Source: an uncultured Candidatus Saccharibacteria bacterium (GTDB taxonomy: Bacteria; Patescibacteriota; Saccharimonadia; Saccharimonadales; Saccharimonadaceae). From it: DNA of 64,000 bases. Numbering within the stretch: position 1 is the first letter of the stretch; each line of letters starts with the position of its first letter. The notes beneath the pieces were generated by a model. That model was not told where the DNA came from. It searched no databases and saw only the letters and a program-made list of their open reading frames with translations. Of the stretch, positions 16,849 through 28,793 are shown piece by piece. The stretch is from positions 1-64,000 of the forward strand of contig CAMHNK010000001.1 in NCBI GenBank assembly GCA_946186455.1, given 5' to 3'. Made by a program: the position numbers and the translations under genes.

Positions 16849-18285
16849 GTGAAGAAAATCATAATTTCTAAACTTTTTTTGTATAGATATCGGTTTGTGG
16901 TTGGTTATATTTTGCTAGGAGCAGCCTTCATTTTTCTGCTGTTCTTACTGCCTTTGTTCGCGCAAACTGGGCTATCCGCAGCCGAAATGAATTCGGCGAC
17001 TTCATCTTATGAACTTAATTGGGACTCACCAACTACTGGCGATTTAGTCGACGTTCCGTATCGTGCGCTTCAGAAAGTTTCCATTATGTTATTCGGTTTA
17101 ACACCATACGCGATAAAGCTACCGAGTATTTTAGTCGGTCTAATCCTTGGTTTGCTACTTATTCTTCTGCTCAACCGTTGGTTTAAGAGCAATGTGTCGC
17201 TTCTCGCATCTTGTCTCGTCGTTTTATCGACGCCATTCTTGTTCCTAGCGGGGAATGGTACACCACTCATTATGATTGTATTCTGGCCAACGCTCTTACT
17301 CTGGCTTGGATCAAAAATCCAGGGCGAGAAAAGACCGAAACCGATGTATTCATTATTATTTGCGGTAGCAATGCTACTCTCAATTTTCACACCATACATG
17401 CTCTACTTTGCTGCCTTTTGTATAATCTTTGTATTCTTGCAACCACATCTGCGTTTCGTGATTAAGAGCTTGCCAAGATTACCGCTTTCAATCGTGTCAG
17501 CACTAATCATCGCTGGCATGGCAACACTGATTATTAATATCATACATCAGCCAGAAGTATTACCTGAACTCTTAACGGCTAAAGATTTTTCATTCTCGCA
17601 TTTCTTCCACAACATTGCGATGGGGGTCACGCCAGTCTTCCTGTGGGATGGTTCACTCGAGAGCGTCTTTATGACTCCGCTAGTTGGGCTCCCGACTTTA
17701 GCACTCGCATTGGTCGGCTTATTCTCGACTACTAAGGGCTTCTTTGCGTCGAGGAACATGATTGCTTCGCTATTATTCCTATTTACTATCCTAATCACTG
17801 GCTTTAATCCGGATGCCGTAATCTTCTTGATTCTACCGCTTGCCATTCTGATTGCGCATGGCTTAAAGTATTTACTCGAAAAATGGTATGGGCTCTTCCC
17901 AGAAAACCCGTACGCTCGGATTGCCGCAATTGTCCCGCTCGCTATTTTGTTTACTGCGATTATCCTACCAAGTTTATTACAGTACGTGTATGGCTATCGT
18001 TACAACCCAAATGTAGTGGGTCAATTCTCACAGGAACTCTCGATCATTAGAAAGAACTTAAAAGACGAGACCTTGCTCGTCGACCCAGATAATTATATAT
18101 TCTATAAGATTCTCGAGGATTCTACTGATATTATTGTTGATTGTGACTACGATGAAATGCCAGCGAGACTGGCTTCTATGAATGCGTCGATTGAAGATGA
18201 GAATTACACGCTGGAGCGCATTATTACGTCCCCTATGCGCGAGAATTCTGATATAATATATCTATATACGGTAAAAGGAGAATAA
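16849..18285 (+). CDS. Polytopic membrane protein, glycosyltransferase-like (ArnT/PMT family-like)
   Basis: GTG start 6 nt after TATAAT; large N-terminal loop with SYELNWDSPTTGDLVDVPYRALQKV followed by many TM segments, GT-C style. Confidence 0.55.
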   Translation: MKKIIISKLFLYRYRFVVGYILLGAAFIFLLFLLPLFAQTGLSAAEMNSATSSYELNWDSPTTGDLVDVPYRALQKVSIMLFGLTPYAIKLPSILVGLILGLLLILLLNRWFKSNVSLLASCLVVLSTPFLFLAGNGTPLIMIVFWPTLLLWLGSKIQGEKRPKPMYSLLFAVAMLLSIFTPYMLYFAAFCIIFVFLQPHLRFVIKSLPRLPLSIVSALIIAGMATLIINIIHQPEVLPELLTAKDFSFSHFFHNIAMGVTPVFLWDGSLESVFMTPLVGLPTLALALVGLFSTTKGFFASRNMIASLLFLFTILITGFNPDAVIFLILPLAILIAHGLKYLLEKWYGLFPENPYARIAAIVPLAILFTAIILPSLLQYVYGYRYNPNVVGQFSQELSIIRKNLKDETLLVDPDNYIFYKILEDSTDIIVDCDYDEMPARLASMNASIEDENYTLERIITSPMRENSDIIYLYTVKGE

Positions 18286-18286
18286 T

Positions 18287-18583
18287 ATGGGTCAGACTAT
18301 GGACCAGATGAAGCTCTTGAATCAGCTTCGCAAAGCACAAAAAGAACTTAAGAATGAAATCGTTGAAGTCGAAGCCGGTGATGGCGCAGTCGTAATTCAG
18401 ATTAATGGTGAACTAAAAGTCAAAAAAGTCAAAATCGATCCAGAGAAAGTCGATCTCGATGATATTCATGAACTTGAGCGTTGGATTGAGAACTGTATGC
18501 GCGATGGCTTTGCGAAAGCTCAGGAAATTGCAACCGAAAAAATGAAACCTTTGATGGGTGGCCTCGGCAACCTCGGAATGTAG
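18287..18583 (+). CDS. YbaB/EbfC family nucleoid-associated protein
   Basis: LLNQLRKAQKELKNEIVEVEAGDGAVVIQINGELKVKKVKIDPE; located immediately upstream of recR. Confidence 0.88.
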   Translation: MGQTMDQMKLLNQLRKAQKELKNEIVEVEAGDGAVVIQINGELKVKKVKIDPEKVDLDDIHELERWIENCMRDGFAKAQEIATEKMKPLMGGLGNLGM

Positions 18584-18584
18584 A

Positions 18585-19190
18585 ATGCTCCCGAAGGCGC
18601 TCATCGATACGATTAATGCGCTTGGAATGCTCCCAGGCGTGGGTCCAAGAACGGCGGAAAGATATGCCTATTATCTTTTTAAATCTAATTCAAAAATCTC
18701 GGAACAAATTGCCGATGCACTTTCAAATTTGCATGACAAGGTTAAATCCTGTCCGGTGACTTTCGCTTTAATTGATGCGGACGAAGAACTATCACCACTC
18801 TACACTGATCCTAAGCGTGATAAAAAGACCGTACTCGTTGTAGAAGAGCCACTGGATATTTTTGCGATTGAAGCGACGCATGGTTACCACGGCACTTATC
18901 ACGTGCTAGGTGGTGCTGTCTCGCCAATTGATGGCATTACGCCAGACCAGCTCCATATTAAGGAGCTCACCGAGCGCGTCAAGAAGGATAAAGTTGAAGA
19001 AGTGATTATTGCGACTAACCCTTCCGTAGAGGGTGAATCAACGGCGCTTTTGCTTGAAAAAGTTTTACATGAAGTGGAGCCAAAACTAAAACTTACTCGT
19101 CTCGCACGAGGCTTACCGCTTGGCGTCGATATCTCCTATGCCGACCAAGTGACGATTAGTGCGGCCTTAGAGCACCGCACTGATCTTTAA
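18585..19190 (+). CDS. recR: Recombination mediator RecR, zinc finger degenerate
   Basis: GMLPGVGPRTAERYAYYLF, TOPRIM LVVEEPLDIFAIEATHGYHGTYHVLGGAVSPIDGITPDQL; only one Cys in the usual C4 region. Confidence 0.92.
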   Translation: MLPKALIDTINALGMLPGVGPRTAERYAYYLFKSNSKISEQIADALSNLHDKVKSCPVTFALIDADEELSPLYTDPKRDKKTVLVVEEPLDIFAIEATHGYHGTYHVLGGAVSPIDGITPDQLHIKELTERVKKDKVEEVIIATNPSVEGESTALLLEKVLHEVEPKLKLTRLARGLPLGVDISYADQVTISAALEHRTDL

Positions 19191-20917
19191 TACTTTTCTA
19201 GTGCCTTGAAATCAACTTTGGCGAGTTTGGTCTTTGGTAACTCTGGCAGGAAACGAATCTCGCGTGGTATCTCGTATTTAGCGAGATACTTTTTGTAGAT
19301 GTTGGCTAAATCTTTTTTGATGGCGCGCTCGGAAGCTTTATCTTTTGCCACGATAAAGACGACGACTTTCTCGCCACGAAGTTTGTCTTCACGACCAACT
19401 ACGGCACAGGCAGAAACTAGATTGCATTTCAAGGTGACATCTTCGATATTGGCCGGATAGATATTGTAGCCGTTTGAAATAATCATACGCTTTAAGCGCG
19501 AACGGAAGTGAATCACGCCACGCTCATCGGCGTAGCCAATATCGCCAGTGCGGAGATATTTCTTGCCGCCAACCATAATAAAGGCTTCTTCAGTTTCTTT
19601 TGGCTTGTTTAAGTATTCCTTCATAACGGCGAGGCCACGAACCAGGATTTCGCCGTCATTTCCGAGTTTGGCTTCTTTCTTGGTTTTTAGATCCATAATA
19701 ACCACTTCGTTATCTGGCAACGGATAACCAATCACGTCTGGTTCTTCCGCGACACTCCTTGGTGAGAAGATGAAGCCGCCGGAAGCTTCGGTAAGACCAT
19801 AGCCATTTTCAATAATAGCTTTCGAACCATGAGCTTTCAAGAAATCATTAATCTTTTCCTTGCTCGTCATACTAATCATGTCGCCACCAGACACGACGAA
19901 ACGGACGTTCTTTAATTCATTTTTCTTGAATTTAATCTTAGTGAGATATTCAAAGACGGTTGGAACGCCGACTAGGATATTGATTTTATATTTTGTGATG
20001 TATTTTTTAAGCTTCTTGGCATTGAACTGTGGAATCAAAACGACGCGGGAACCGAAATAAAGTGGCATGTGAAGACAACAACCAAGACCAAAGGCGTGGA
20101 AGTTTGGCAGGAAAGATAGATAAGCGTTCTCGGCCTTTAGTAACTCTGGCACTAAGTATTTAGCGCCAAGCGTCTGCGCGTTGAAGTTGAGGTTTGTAAG
20201 AATAGCGCCCTTTGGTTTACCAGTAGAACCGCCGGAGTAGAGAATCACGGCTGGGTCTTTGCTATTCACACGAGCGTGTGGATTGCCGATAAATTTGTCG
20301 GCACGATTTAGGAATTTGTCCCAAGTAATAATCTTCTGGTCGGTCTTAATATGGTTTTTGCGGCCTTTTGTGAGTTTATAAATCACGCGAACAGCAAGGT
20401 CCATTGAACGGGTGGCCGAAACTACGACGACTTGTTCGAGATTGGTGTTCTTGATAATCGCTTCGACTTTCGGATAAGTGATGTCGATACAAAGCATGAT
20501 TCTAGAACCAGCATCATTTACATATTCTTCGATTTCTTTTTCGGAAGAGAGCGGATGTACCATGTTCGCGACGGCACCGATTTCGTTAATCGCATAGAAC
20601 ATATAAACCGCTTCTGGGGTATTTGGCATACAAACGGTAATGCGATCGCCTTTTTTAGCGCCAGCTTCCTTAAGAGCAGCGGCGACTTTATTAATCTTTT
20701 TGATTAATTCTTTGTAAGTGATTTTGATATCGAAATAATCGAGTGCGACATTGTGTGGCCATTTACAAGAAGCCTCGTAAACTGCGTCGTACATACCGCC
20801 GTCAAAATATTCAATATCTTTTGGTAATTTTTCGATATAGCCATACTTGGCACGTTCGAGCTTCATATCGAGGGTGCGAAGAGCATGCTTTATCTTACTA
20901 TAGACATATTCGAGCAT
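19187..20917 (-). CDS. AMP-dependent synthetase/acyl-CoA ligase
   Basis: AVILYSGGSTGKPKGAILTNLNF, ENGYGLTEASGG, LRTGDIGYADERG, LKRMIISNGYNIYPANIE. Confidence 0.92.
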   Translation of the reverse strand: MLEYVYSKIKHALRTLDMKLERAKYGYIEKLPKDIEYFDGGMYDAVYEASCKWPHNVALDYFDIKITYKELIKKINKVAAALKEAGAKKGDRITVCMPNTPEAVYMFYAINEIGAVANMVHPLSSEKEIEEYVNDAGSRIMLCIDITYPKVEAIIKNTNLEQVVVVSATRSMDLAVRVIYKLTKGRKNHIKTDQKIITWDKFLNRADKFIGNPHARVNSKDPAVILYSGGSTGKPKGAILTNLNFNAQTLGAKYLVPELLKAENAYLSFLPNFHAFGLGCCLHMPLYFGSRVVLIPQFNAKKLKKYITKYKINILVGVPTVFEYLTKIKFKKNELKNVRFVVSGGDMISMTSKEKINDFLKAHGSKAIIENGYGLTEASGGFIFSPRSVAEEPDVIGYPLPDNEVVIMDLKTKKEAKLGNDGEILVRGLAVMKEYLNKPKETEEAFIMVGGKKYLRTGDIGYADERGVIHFRSRLKRMIISNGYNIYPANIEDVTLKCNLVSACAVVGREDKLRGEKVVVFIVAKDKASERAIKKDLANIYKKYLAKYEIPREIRFLPELPKTKLAKVDFKALEKY

Positions 20918-20967
20918 AATATATATTTTACCATTTTTTAGTGGTATTTGGTGTATAATGTGGATAT

Positions 20968-21651
20968 ATGGACAAGAATTTCAGGGTGAGGGTAATCTGT
21001 GGGCTGGGGATGTTCATTGTTGCACTCGTAGCATTATATACTTTTGATAGTATCCCATTTAAAATCATCTATGGTTTATTCGCGCTGATTTCAGCGATTG
21101 AATTAATCTCATTCTTCTGGCGCAAAATCAGTTTCTGGCACGTGCTACTCGCGATTATTGAAATAGTTTTCTTAGTTTGCTCTTCAATTTGGGTCGCCAA
21201 AGTCGATCGTTATCATTTCTGGTATATTATTCTCGGCGTTTGCGGCTACGACATTTTCGCTTATCTACTTGGTAAAGCCTTTGGTGGCAAGATTTTTAAG
21301 AAATCTCGTCCGTTCCCACACATTTCGAAGAACAAGACCTGGGAGGGAACTTTTCTTGGGCTTTTGATGTCGTTTCTCATGTGTCTTACAATGATGCTGA
21401 TTCGCGGCACCTTTGAGTTTGATTGGATTTATCTGCTCTGTGGCCCGCTCGCACTCGTCGGCGATCTTTACGAAAGCTTCTTAAAGCGTCGCTTTAAGGT
21501 TAAAGATTCAAACGAAATCCTGATTAAGAACAAAGTCTTTGAAAAGATCGAAATGGTGATTGGTGGCACAGAAGGTCACGGCGGCTATCTGGACCGCATT
21601 GATTCAACGGCATTTACGACGACTATTTTATTATTGATTTCCATCCTTTAA
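20968..21651 (+). CDS. cdsA: Phosphatidate cytidylyltransferase
   Basis: FPHISKNKTWEGTFLG, LVGDLYESFLKRRFKVKDSNEI, GGTEGHGGYLDRIDS. Confidence 0.88.
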   Translation: MDKNFRVRVICGLGMFIVALVALYTFDSIPFKIIYGLFALISAIELISFFWRKISFWHVLLAIIEIVFLVCSSIWVAKVDRYHFWYIILGVCGYDIFAYLLGKAFGGKIFKKSRPFPHISKNKTWEGTFLGLLMSFLMCLTMMLIRGTFEFDWIYLLCGPLALVGDLYESFLKRRFKVKDSNEILIKNKVFEKIEMVIGGTEGHGGYLDRIDSTAFTTTILLLISIL

Positions 21652-22183
21652 CGAGATATTCCAAGCCGGAAATCACCGTAAGAACCAGGACGATAATTAG
21701 CAATGCGAAATTGATATTGGCAAATATTTCTGAGCCAATAATTTTGTTTAGCAGAATGAGTGACAGCGTAATCATTTGCACCATGGTTTTGGCTTTGCCG
21801 GTTTTTGATGCAGCGAGGGTAATATCTTTTTTGGCTTCCATCATACGAACGCCATCCACCATGAAATCGCGCACGATAATAATTGCAAAGAGCCAAATTG
21901 GTACGAGATTTTGATAGGTGAGGGCAAGGAAAGTGAGATTAACTAGCATTTTGTCGGCTAGGGGATCGAGAAAGGCGCCGAGGTCCGTCACTTGTTTGTT
22001 TTTGCGGGCAAGGTAGCCGTCGACAAAATCAGTCACCGATGCCACGATGAAGAATGCGAGTGTCAGAATCTTGGCCGGAAGATTATCAAAAAAGATTAGA
22101 ACAAAAAGCGGGATTACCAGAATCACCCTGATTAGAGTCAGGATGGTTGGGAGATTAATAATATTAGTCTTCTTTTTGGTCAT
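21623..22183 (-). CDS. pgsA: CDP-diacylglycerol--glycerol-3-phosphate 3-phosphatidyltransferase
   Basis: NLPTILTLIRVILVIPLF and SVTDFVDGYLARKNKQVTDLGAFLDPLADKM (CDP-alcohol phosphatidyltransferase signature). Confidence 0.9.
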   Translation of the reverse strand: MTKKKTNIINLPTILTLIRVILVIPLFVLIFFDNLPAKILTLAFFIVASVTDFVDGYLARKNKQVTDLGAFLDPLADKMLVNLTFLALTYQNLVPIWLFAIIIVRDFMVDGVRMMEAKKDITLAASKTGKAKTMVQMITLSLILLNKIIGSEIFANINFALLIIVLVLTVISGLEYLVKGWKSIIK

Positions 22184-22616
22184 TTGGAGTAAGATTTCTT
22201 CTATGATCAACTTTCCAGGCGCGGATTTTAGCAAATCTCGCCGCTAGAACATCAGTCGAGTATTTGTCGCCAAGCATCACGGTCTCTTCGGTTGTAAAAT
22301 GATATTCATCCATCGCTTCGGTGAGCTTAGTGCTAAATGGTTTGTGGGCCCACCAAACACATGGCACACCAATCGGTTTGCAGAATTTTTGCATCATCTT
22401 CTTGCGACCATTATTTGAGATAATTACAACTTTAACGCCAGCTTTATGGCAGCCTTCAATCCATTTGACTAATTCTTCGGCTGGCTCTTTCTCGGAATGA
22501 AGTCTCAGAGTGTTATCGAGATCACAAAGTAAAAGCTTCACGCCCTCATTCACGAGGATATCTGGCGTTACGTCTTCGAATTTTTCAAACTTTTTGTCTG
22601 CTTTTATCGAGTTCAT
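22164..22616 (-). CDS. YqeG-family HAD phosphatase (likely phosphatidylglycerophosphatase)
   Basis: LLLCDLDNTLRLH, VVIISNNGRKK, PCVWWAHKPFSTKL, VMLGDKYSTDVLAA; overlaps pgsA. Confidence 0.85.
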   Translation of the reverse strand: MNSIKADKKFEKFEDVTPDILVNEGVKLLLCDLDNTLRLHSEKEPAEELVKWIEGCHKAGVKVVIISNNGRKKMMQKFCKPIGVPCVWWAHKPFSTKLTEAMDEYHFTTEETVMLGDKYSTDVLAARFAKIRAWKVDHRRNLTPNDQKED

Positions 22617-22662
22617 GCAATAATTTTAGCACAAAAAACCGATATGTTATAATATATATTGT

Positions 22663-23652
22663 ATGTATCAGAGATTTACGGATTTTATTAAAGATAAAAA
22701 CCATATTTGTATTATTCAAGCCGAAAACCCGGATGGCGACTCGCTCGGCTCGGCTTTTGCGCTCGATTATTTACTGACCGGCAAAGAGGTGACTCTGTAC
22801 TGCCCGGTGGATATTCCAAAGTATTTACACTATTTTGCGGATTGGTCGAGAGTGACCAATGAATTTGATTACCGTGCCGATGGTTATATTATTGTTGATA
22901 CGGCCGCCGAAGTTTTGCTTTCGAAGTTGCTCGATGATTCGGCGATTAAAAACCGTTTGTATTCAGCGCCAGTACTTGTGATTGATCATCATGAAACGGA
23001 AGATGATTTAAACTTCCCGCACGAAAGCATCATTGAAGTCCGCCCAGCTTGCGCGGAACTTATTTACGAGATTGCTGTCGATCAGAAAATGGAACTTGGG
23101 ATTGAGGCCACCGAAGCGATTTTCCAAGGGATTCTGTCGGATACTCTAGGACTTACTAGCACTTCCGTGACGGCGAGGACTTTCGAGATTGCATCTGAAC
23201 TCACGAAACTCGGTGCGGTGGTGTCAGACCTCGAAGAGCGTCGCCGTGAATTCATGAAGAAATCACCGCGCATCCTTGATTACAAAGCCGATCTGATTAA
23301 GCGCATTGATTACTCGCTCGACGGGGAACTCGCAACCGTCCATATTCCATGGGACGATATCCGCGAATATTCTGACGAATACAACCCGAATGTATTAATT
23401 CTTGAAGAGCTCCGTTTAGTGGAAGGCGTGAAGGTAGCCGTCGCGATTAAGACTTATCCAGACGGCAAGGTCACGGGCAAGATTCGCTGTGGTGTTGGCA
23501 GCGGTATCGCCGAGAAAATCGCTGGCTACTTTGGTGGCGGCGGTCATCCATATGCGGCTGGATTTAGAACCTATGATACGAATTACGAAGAAGTTTTGGC
23601 TGATTTAGTAAACATCATCCCAGGACTGCTCGCGGAGGCCGAGAATGAGTAA
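22663..23652 (+). CDS. DHH family phosphoesterase, NrnA-like
   Basis: NPDGDSLGSAFAL, VIDHHETED, GGGGHPYAAGF. Confidence 0.88.
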   Translation: MYQRFTDFIKDKNHICIIQAENPDGDSLGSAFALDYLLTGKEVTLYCPVDIPKYLHYFADWSRVTNEFDYRADGYIIVDTAAEVLLSKLLDDSAIKNRLYSAPVLVIDHHETEDDLNFPHESIIEVRPACAELIYEIAVDQKMELGIEATEAIFQGILSDTLGLTSTSVTARTFEIASELTKLGAVVSDLEERRREFMKKSPRILDYKADLIKRIDYSLDGELATVHIPWDDIREYSDEYNPNVLILEELRLVEGVKVAVAIKTYPDGKVTGKIRCGVGSGIAEKIAGYFGGGGHPYAAGFRTYDTNYEEVLADLVNIIPGLLAEAENE

Positions 23653-24373
23653 ACTAGAGTTACACAAAGCCTATGATTTTTCATCTTCCGATCATCCGGC
23701 TTTTACGGCAGTATTTATCCATGGGATTGCCGCAAACTGGCAATCTTACGAGCACGCGCTGGCATTTTTTAAGAAAGATGAAAAGATTAACGCGAGACTC
23801 GTGGCTTTTGATTTGCTCGGGGCTGGCGATTCTCTTAAATCCGATCGGCTAGAATACACTTACGACGAACAACTCGAAGCAATCAAGAATTCCATTAAGG
23901 CCGCTAAAATCAGGACACCGTTTGTCTTGGTCGGGCATTCAATGGGAACTTTTATTTCTGCGCGTTTCGCTTCGAAGAATCCTGACATGGTGAAGCGACT
24001 GATTCTGGTTTCGCCACCGGTTTACACGAAGGAAGATTTAGCCAATCCAGCCTTTGCCGCCGCGATAAAAGTTTTTGAAGATGCGGTGAGCGTCAAAGAC
24101 AAAACTATCGTGAATGAAAAATCTTTCCAAAACTCAATGAAAAACATCGTGATGGATCCAAAAAACTATGACGTACTGGTTGGTCTTGATCTTCCAATCG
24201 ATATGATTATAGGCGATCTTGATAAATTCATCGCTTCTTACAATTTACCGAGGATTAAGCACGTGAATCATAATATTAAGATTCATCACACGCCAAGTCA
24301 TCACGGTGTTTCACACGAGAAGTATTATATAATGGCAAAACTGCTGGAGGAGGAGACCAATGAAGCTTTATAA
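23645..24373 (+). CDS. Alpha/beta hydrolase
   Basis: FIHGIAANWQSYEHAL, VGHSMGTFISARFA, HTPSHHGV. Confidence 0.85.
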   Translation: MSKLELHKAYDFSSSDHPAFTAVFIHGIAANWQSYEHALAFFKKDEKINARLVAFDLLGAGDSLKSDRLEYTYDEQLEAIKNSIKAAKIRTPFVLVGHSMGTFISARFASKNPDMVKRLILVSPPVYTKEDLANPAFAAAIKVFEDAVSVKDKTIVNEKSFQNSMKNIVMDPKNYDVLVGLDLPIDMIIGDLDKFIASYNLPRIKHVNHNIKIHHTPSHHGVSHEKYYIMAKLLEEETNEAL

Positions 24374-25703
24374 TACCGCGTCAAAAGAAATCGAGGAATT
24401 CAAGCCGATCGAAGAAGTGGTGAGGATTTATACTTGTGGTCCAACCGTTTATAATTTCCAGCACATCGGTAACTATGCTTCTTATATTTATTGGGATTTA
24501 CTCGTCCGCACTCTCAAGGCCAACGGCTACCAAGTGAAGCGCGTTCTTAACCTCACAGATGTTGGACATCTTACTTCCGATGGCGATGAAGGCGAAGATA
24601 AACTCGAAAAAGGTGCTGCCCGCGAAGGGAAGAGCGTTTACGAAATCGCCGATATGTATTCAAATGACTTCTTAAAGAATTTCCGCAATCTACATTTAAC
24701 CGAGCCGGATGTAATTGCGAAGGCCACTGATTACATCGATGCCGATATGAAGGCAGTTGACAAAATGACAGAAAATGGTTTTACTTATGAAACCGAAGAT
24801 GGAATTTATTTCGATACTAGTAAGTTTGATGGCTATGCTGATTTCGCGAGACTAGATCTAAAAGGCCTCCAGGCCGGTGCGAGAGTTGGCTTTAATGACG
24901 AGAAACGGAACGTCTCAGATTTTGCCGTTTGGAAGTTTATCAAACCCGGCGAGAAACACGCCATGCGTTGGGATTATCTTGGTCGTCCAGGTTATCCGGG
25001 TTGGCACCTTGAGTGTTCTACGATTATCCACGAAGAACTTGGTGAACCGATTGACATCCATACTGGCGGCATCGATCATATCCCAATCCACCATACCAAC
25101 GAAATTGCGCAGTCATTTGCGCTTTCTGGCAAGCCGCTTGCCAATGTTTGGCTCCACGCCAATTTCATTACGATTGACGGTGAAAAGATTTCAAAGTCGC
25201 TCGGGAATGTTTATCTTTTAACTGACCTTGACGGGCGTGGTTTTAAGCCACTCGATTACAAGATGTGGGTGCTCCAGGGTCACTATCAGGGAACTCGTAA
25301 TTTTACTTTTGAGAGCCTAGAAGCCGCAAAACAAAGAAGACTGAACTGGCGGAATCGCATCGCGCTTTGCTATCAAAAAGACGTAAAAAGCGACGATGGA
25401 ATATACGAAAAAGTATTGAATGCCGTGAATGAGAATCTAAACTCCGCCGAAGCCTTTGCGATTATTGATTCAGCGACGATTGGTCTAGATGATTGGAAGA
25501 AAATCGATGAACTATTTGGATTAGACCTAATTGAAGGTACCAAAAATATTGATGACGACACGCAGGAACTAATCAAGAAGCGCGACGAGGCTCGTGCGAA
25601 TAAAGACTGGGCAACTTCGGATGAGATGCGCGACGAGCTCGCGAAGAAAAATATTGCCGTCAAGGATACCCCAGACGGCAGCATTTGGCAATACTTAGCT
25701 TAA
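24360..25703 (+). CDS. cysS: Cysteinyl-tRNA synthetase
   Basis: IYTCGPTVYNFQHIGNY, GWHLECSTI, GGIDHIPIHHTNEIAQS, DGEKISKSLGN. Confidence 0.95.
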   Translation: MKLYNTASKEIEEFKPIEEVVRIYTCGPTVYNFQHIGNYASYIYWDLLVRTLKANGYQVKRVLNLTDVGHLTSDGDEGEDKLEKGAAREGKSVYEIADMYSNDFLKNFRNLHLTEPDVIAKATDYIDADMKAVDKMTENGFTYETEDGIYFDTSKFDGYADFARLDLKGLQAGARVGFNDEKRNVSDFAVWKFIKPGEKHAMRWDYLGRPGYPGWHLECSTIIHEELGEPIDIHTGGIDHIPIHHTNEIAQSFALSGKPLANVWLHANFITIDGEKISKSLGNVYLLTDLDGRGFKPLDYKMWVLQGHYQGTRNFTFESLEAAKQRRLNWRNRIALCYQKDVKSDDGIYEKVLNAVNENLNSAEAFAIIDSATIGLDDWKKIDELFGLDLIEGTKNIDDDTQELIKKRDEARANKDWATSDEMRDELAKKNIAVKDTPDGSIWQYLA

Positions 25704-25704
25704 A

Positions 25705-25980
25705 TTATTTCTCACGGAGGAAATCACGTACTTCGTGATAGTAGTAAGCCGTACCAATCATGAATGATACGATGAAAACGCCAAGTGCAGAATAAAAAGC
25801 AATGTACGAAGACGTTTCTGGTTTAATAAATAACACGATCATGAAACCAAACATCGCAAGAAATGACAAAATTGGAATAAAATAGGCGACGAAGAATGCC
25901 GTGCGTCCGTATAAAGTTTTATGGAAATCATTAAAGGCTTTACGCATGCCTTGAATATCAAGTTTATAAATACTGCTCAT
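25705..25980 (-). CDS. Small hypothetical membrane protein
   Basis: 91 aa with two predicted TM helices; minus-strand, adjacent to tgt. Confidence 0.55.
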   Translation of the reverse strand: MSSIYKLDIQGMRKAFNDFHKTLYGRTAFFVAYFIPILSFLAMFGFMIVLFIKPETSSYIAFYSALGVFIVSFMIGTAYYYHEVRDFLREK

Positions 25981-26003
25981 GCCTTGATTATAGCATAAGC
26001 GAA

Positions 26004-28177
<2,174 letters not shown>

Positions 28178-28179
28178 TT

Positions 28180-28746
28180 TTATATTATACCATCTTTTTT
28201 ATCTTTTTCAATCTGCTTGCGGTAGCGATCTTCTTCGGAAAAGATACAGCCACAGTACTTTTGCATGTATAGTCCAAGCTCGCGGGCTTTAGTTTGGCCT
28301 TCGCGGAAACCGACTCGAAAATCACGATAGAGAAATTCGATACCAAGTTCCTCGGCAATTCTTTCGCAAACGATTTTTAGTTCTTCATGTTTTTGGTATG
28401 GCGAAACAAGGAGCGTAGTGGTAAATGCATCAAAGCCATGAGCCTTAGCATACTCAGCGGTTTTTAAAATTCGCTTCGGGTAACAATAATTTACGCAACG
28501 ATTCTTGATATCCGATACGACATTTTGACAAAACTCATCGAGGCCATACTCCTCGATAAAAACTGCTTCAACATTAATAGATTTGGTGTATTCTTTCAAA
28601 CAGTCACGACGGGTTTTATATTCAATATATGGATGAATATTTGGGTTGTACCAAAAAACTGTCGGCTCAATATTTTCCGAGCGCAGGGAATCAATACAAT
28701 ATACGCTGCAAGGGGCGCAGCACGTATGCATTAATACTTTTTTCAT
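28180..28746 (-). CDS. queH: Epoxyqueuosine reductase QueH
   Basis: MHTCCAPCSVYCIDSL, YNPNIHPYIEYKTRRD, TTTLLVSPYQKHEEL, QKYCGCIFSEEDRY. Confidence 0.9.
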   Translation of the reverse strand: MKKVLMHTCCAPCSVYCIDSLRSENIEPTVFWYNPNIHPYIEYKTRRDCLKEYTKSINVEAVFIEEYGLDEFCQNVVSDIKNRCVNYCYPKRILKTAEYAKAHGFDAFTTTLLVSPYQKHEELKIVCERIAEELGIEFLYRDFRVGFREGQTKARELGLYMQKYCGCIFSEEDRYRKQIEKDKKDGII

Positions 28747-28793
28747 TAACATTATTATAACATTTATGGTACAATTATTCTATAAGGAGGTCT

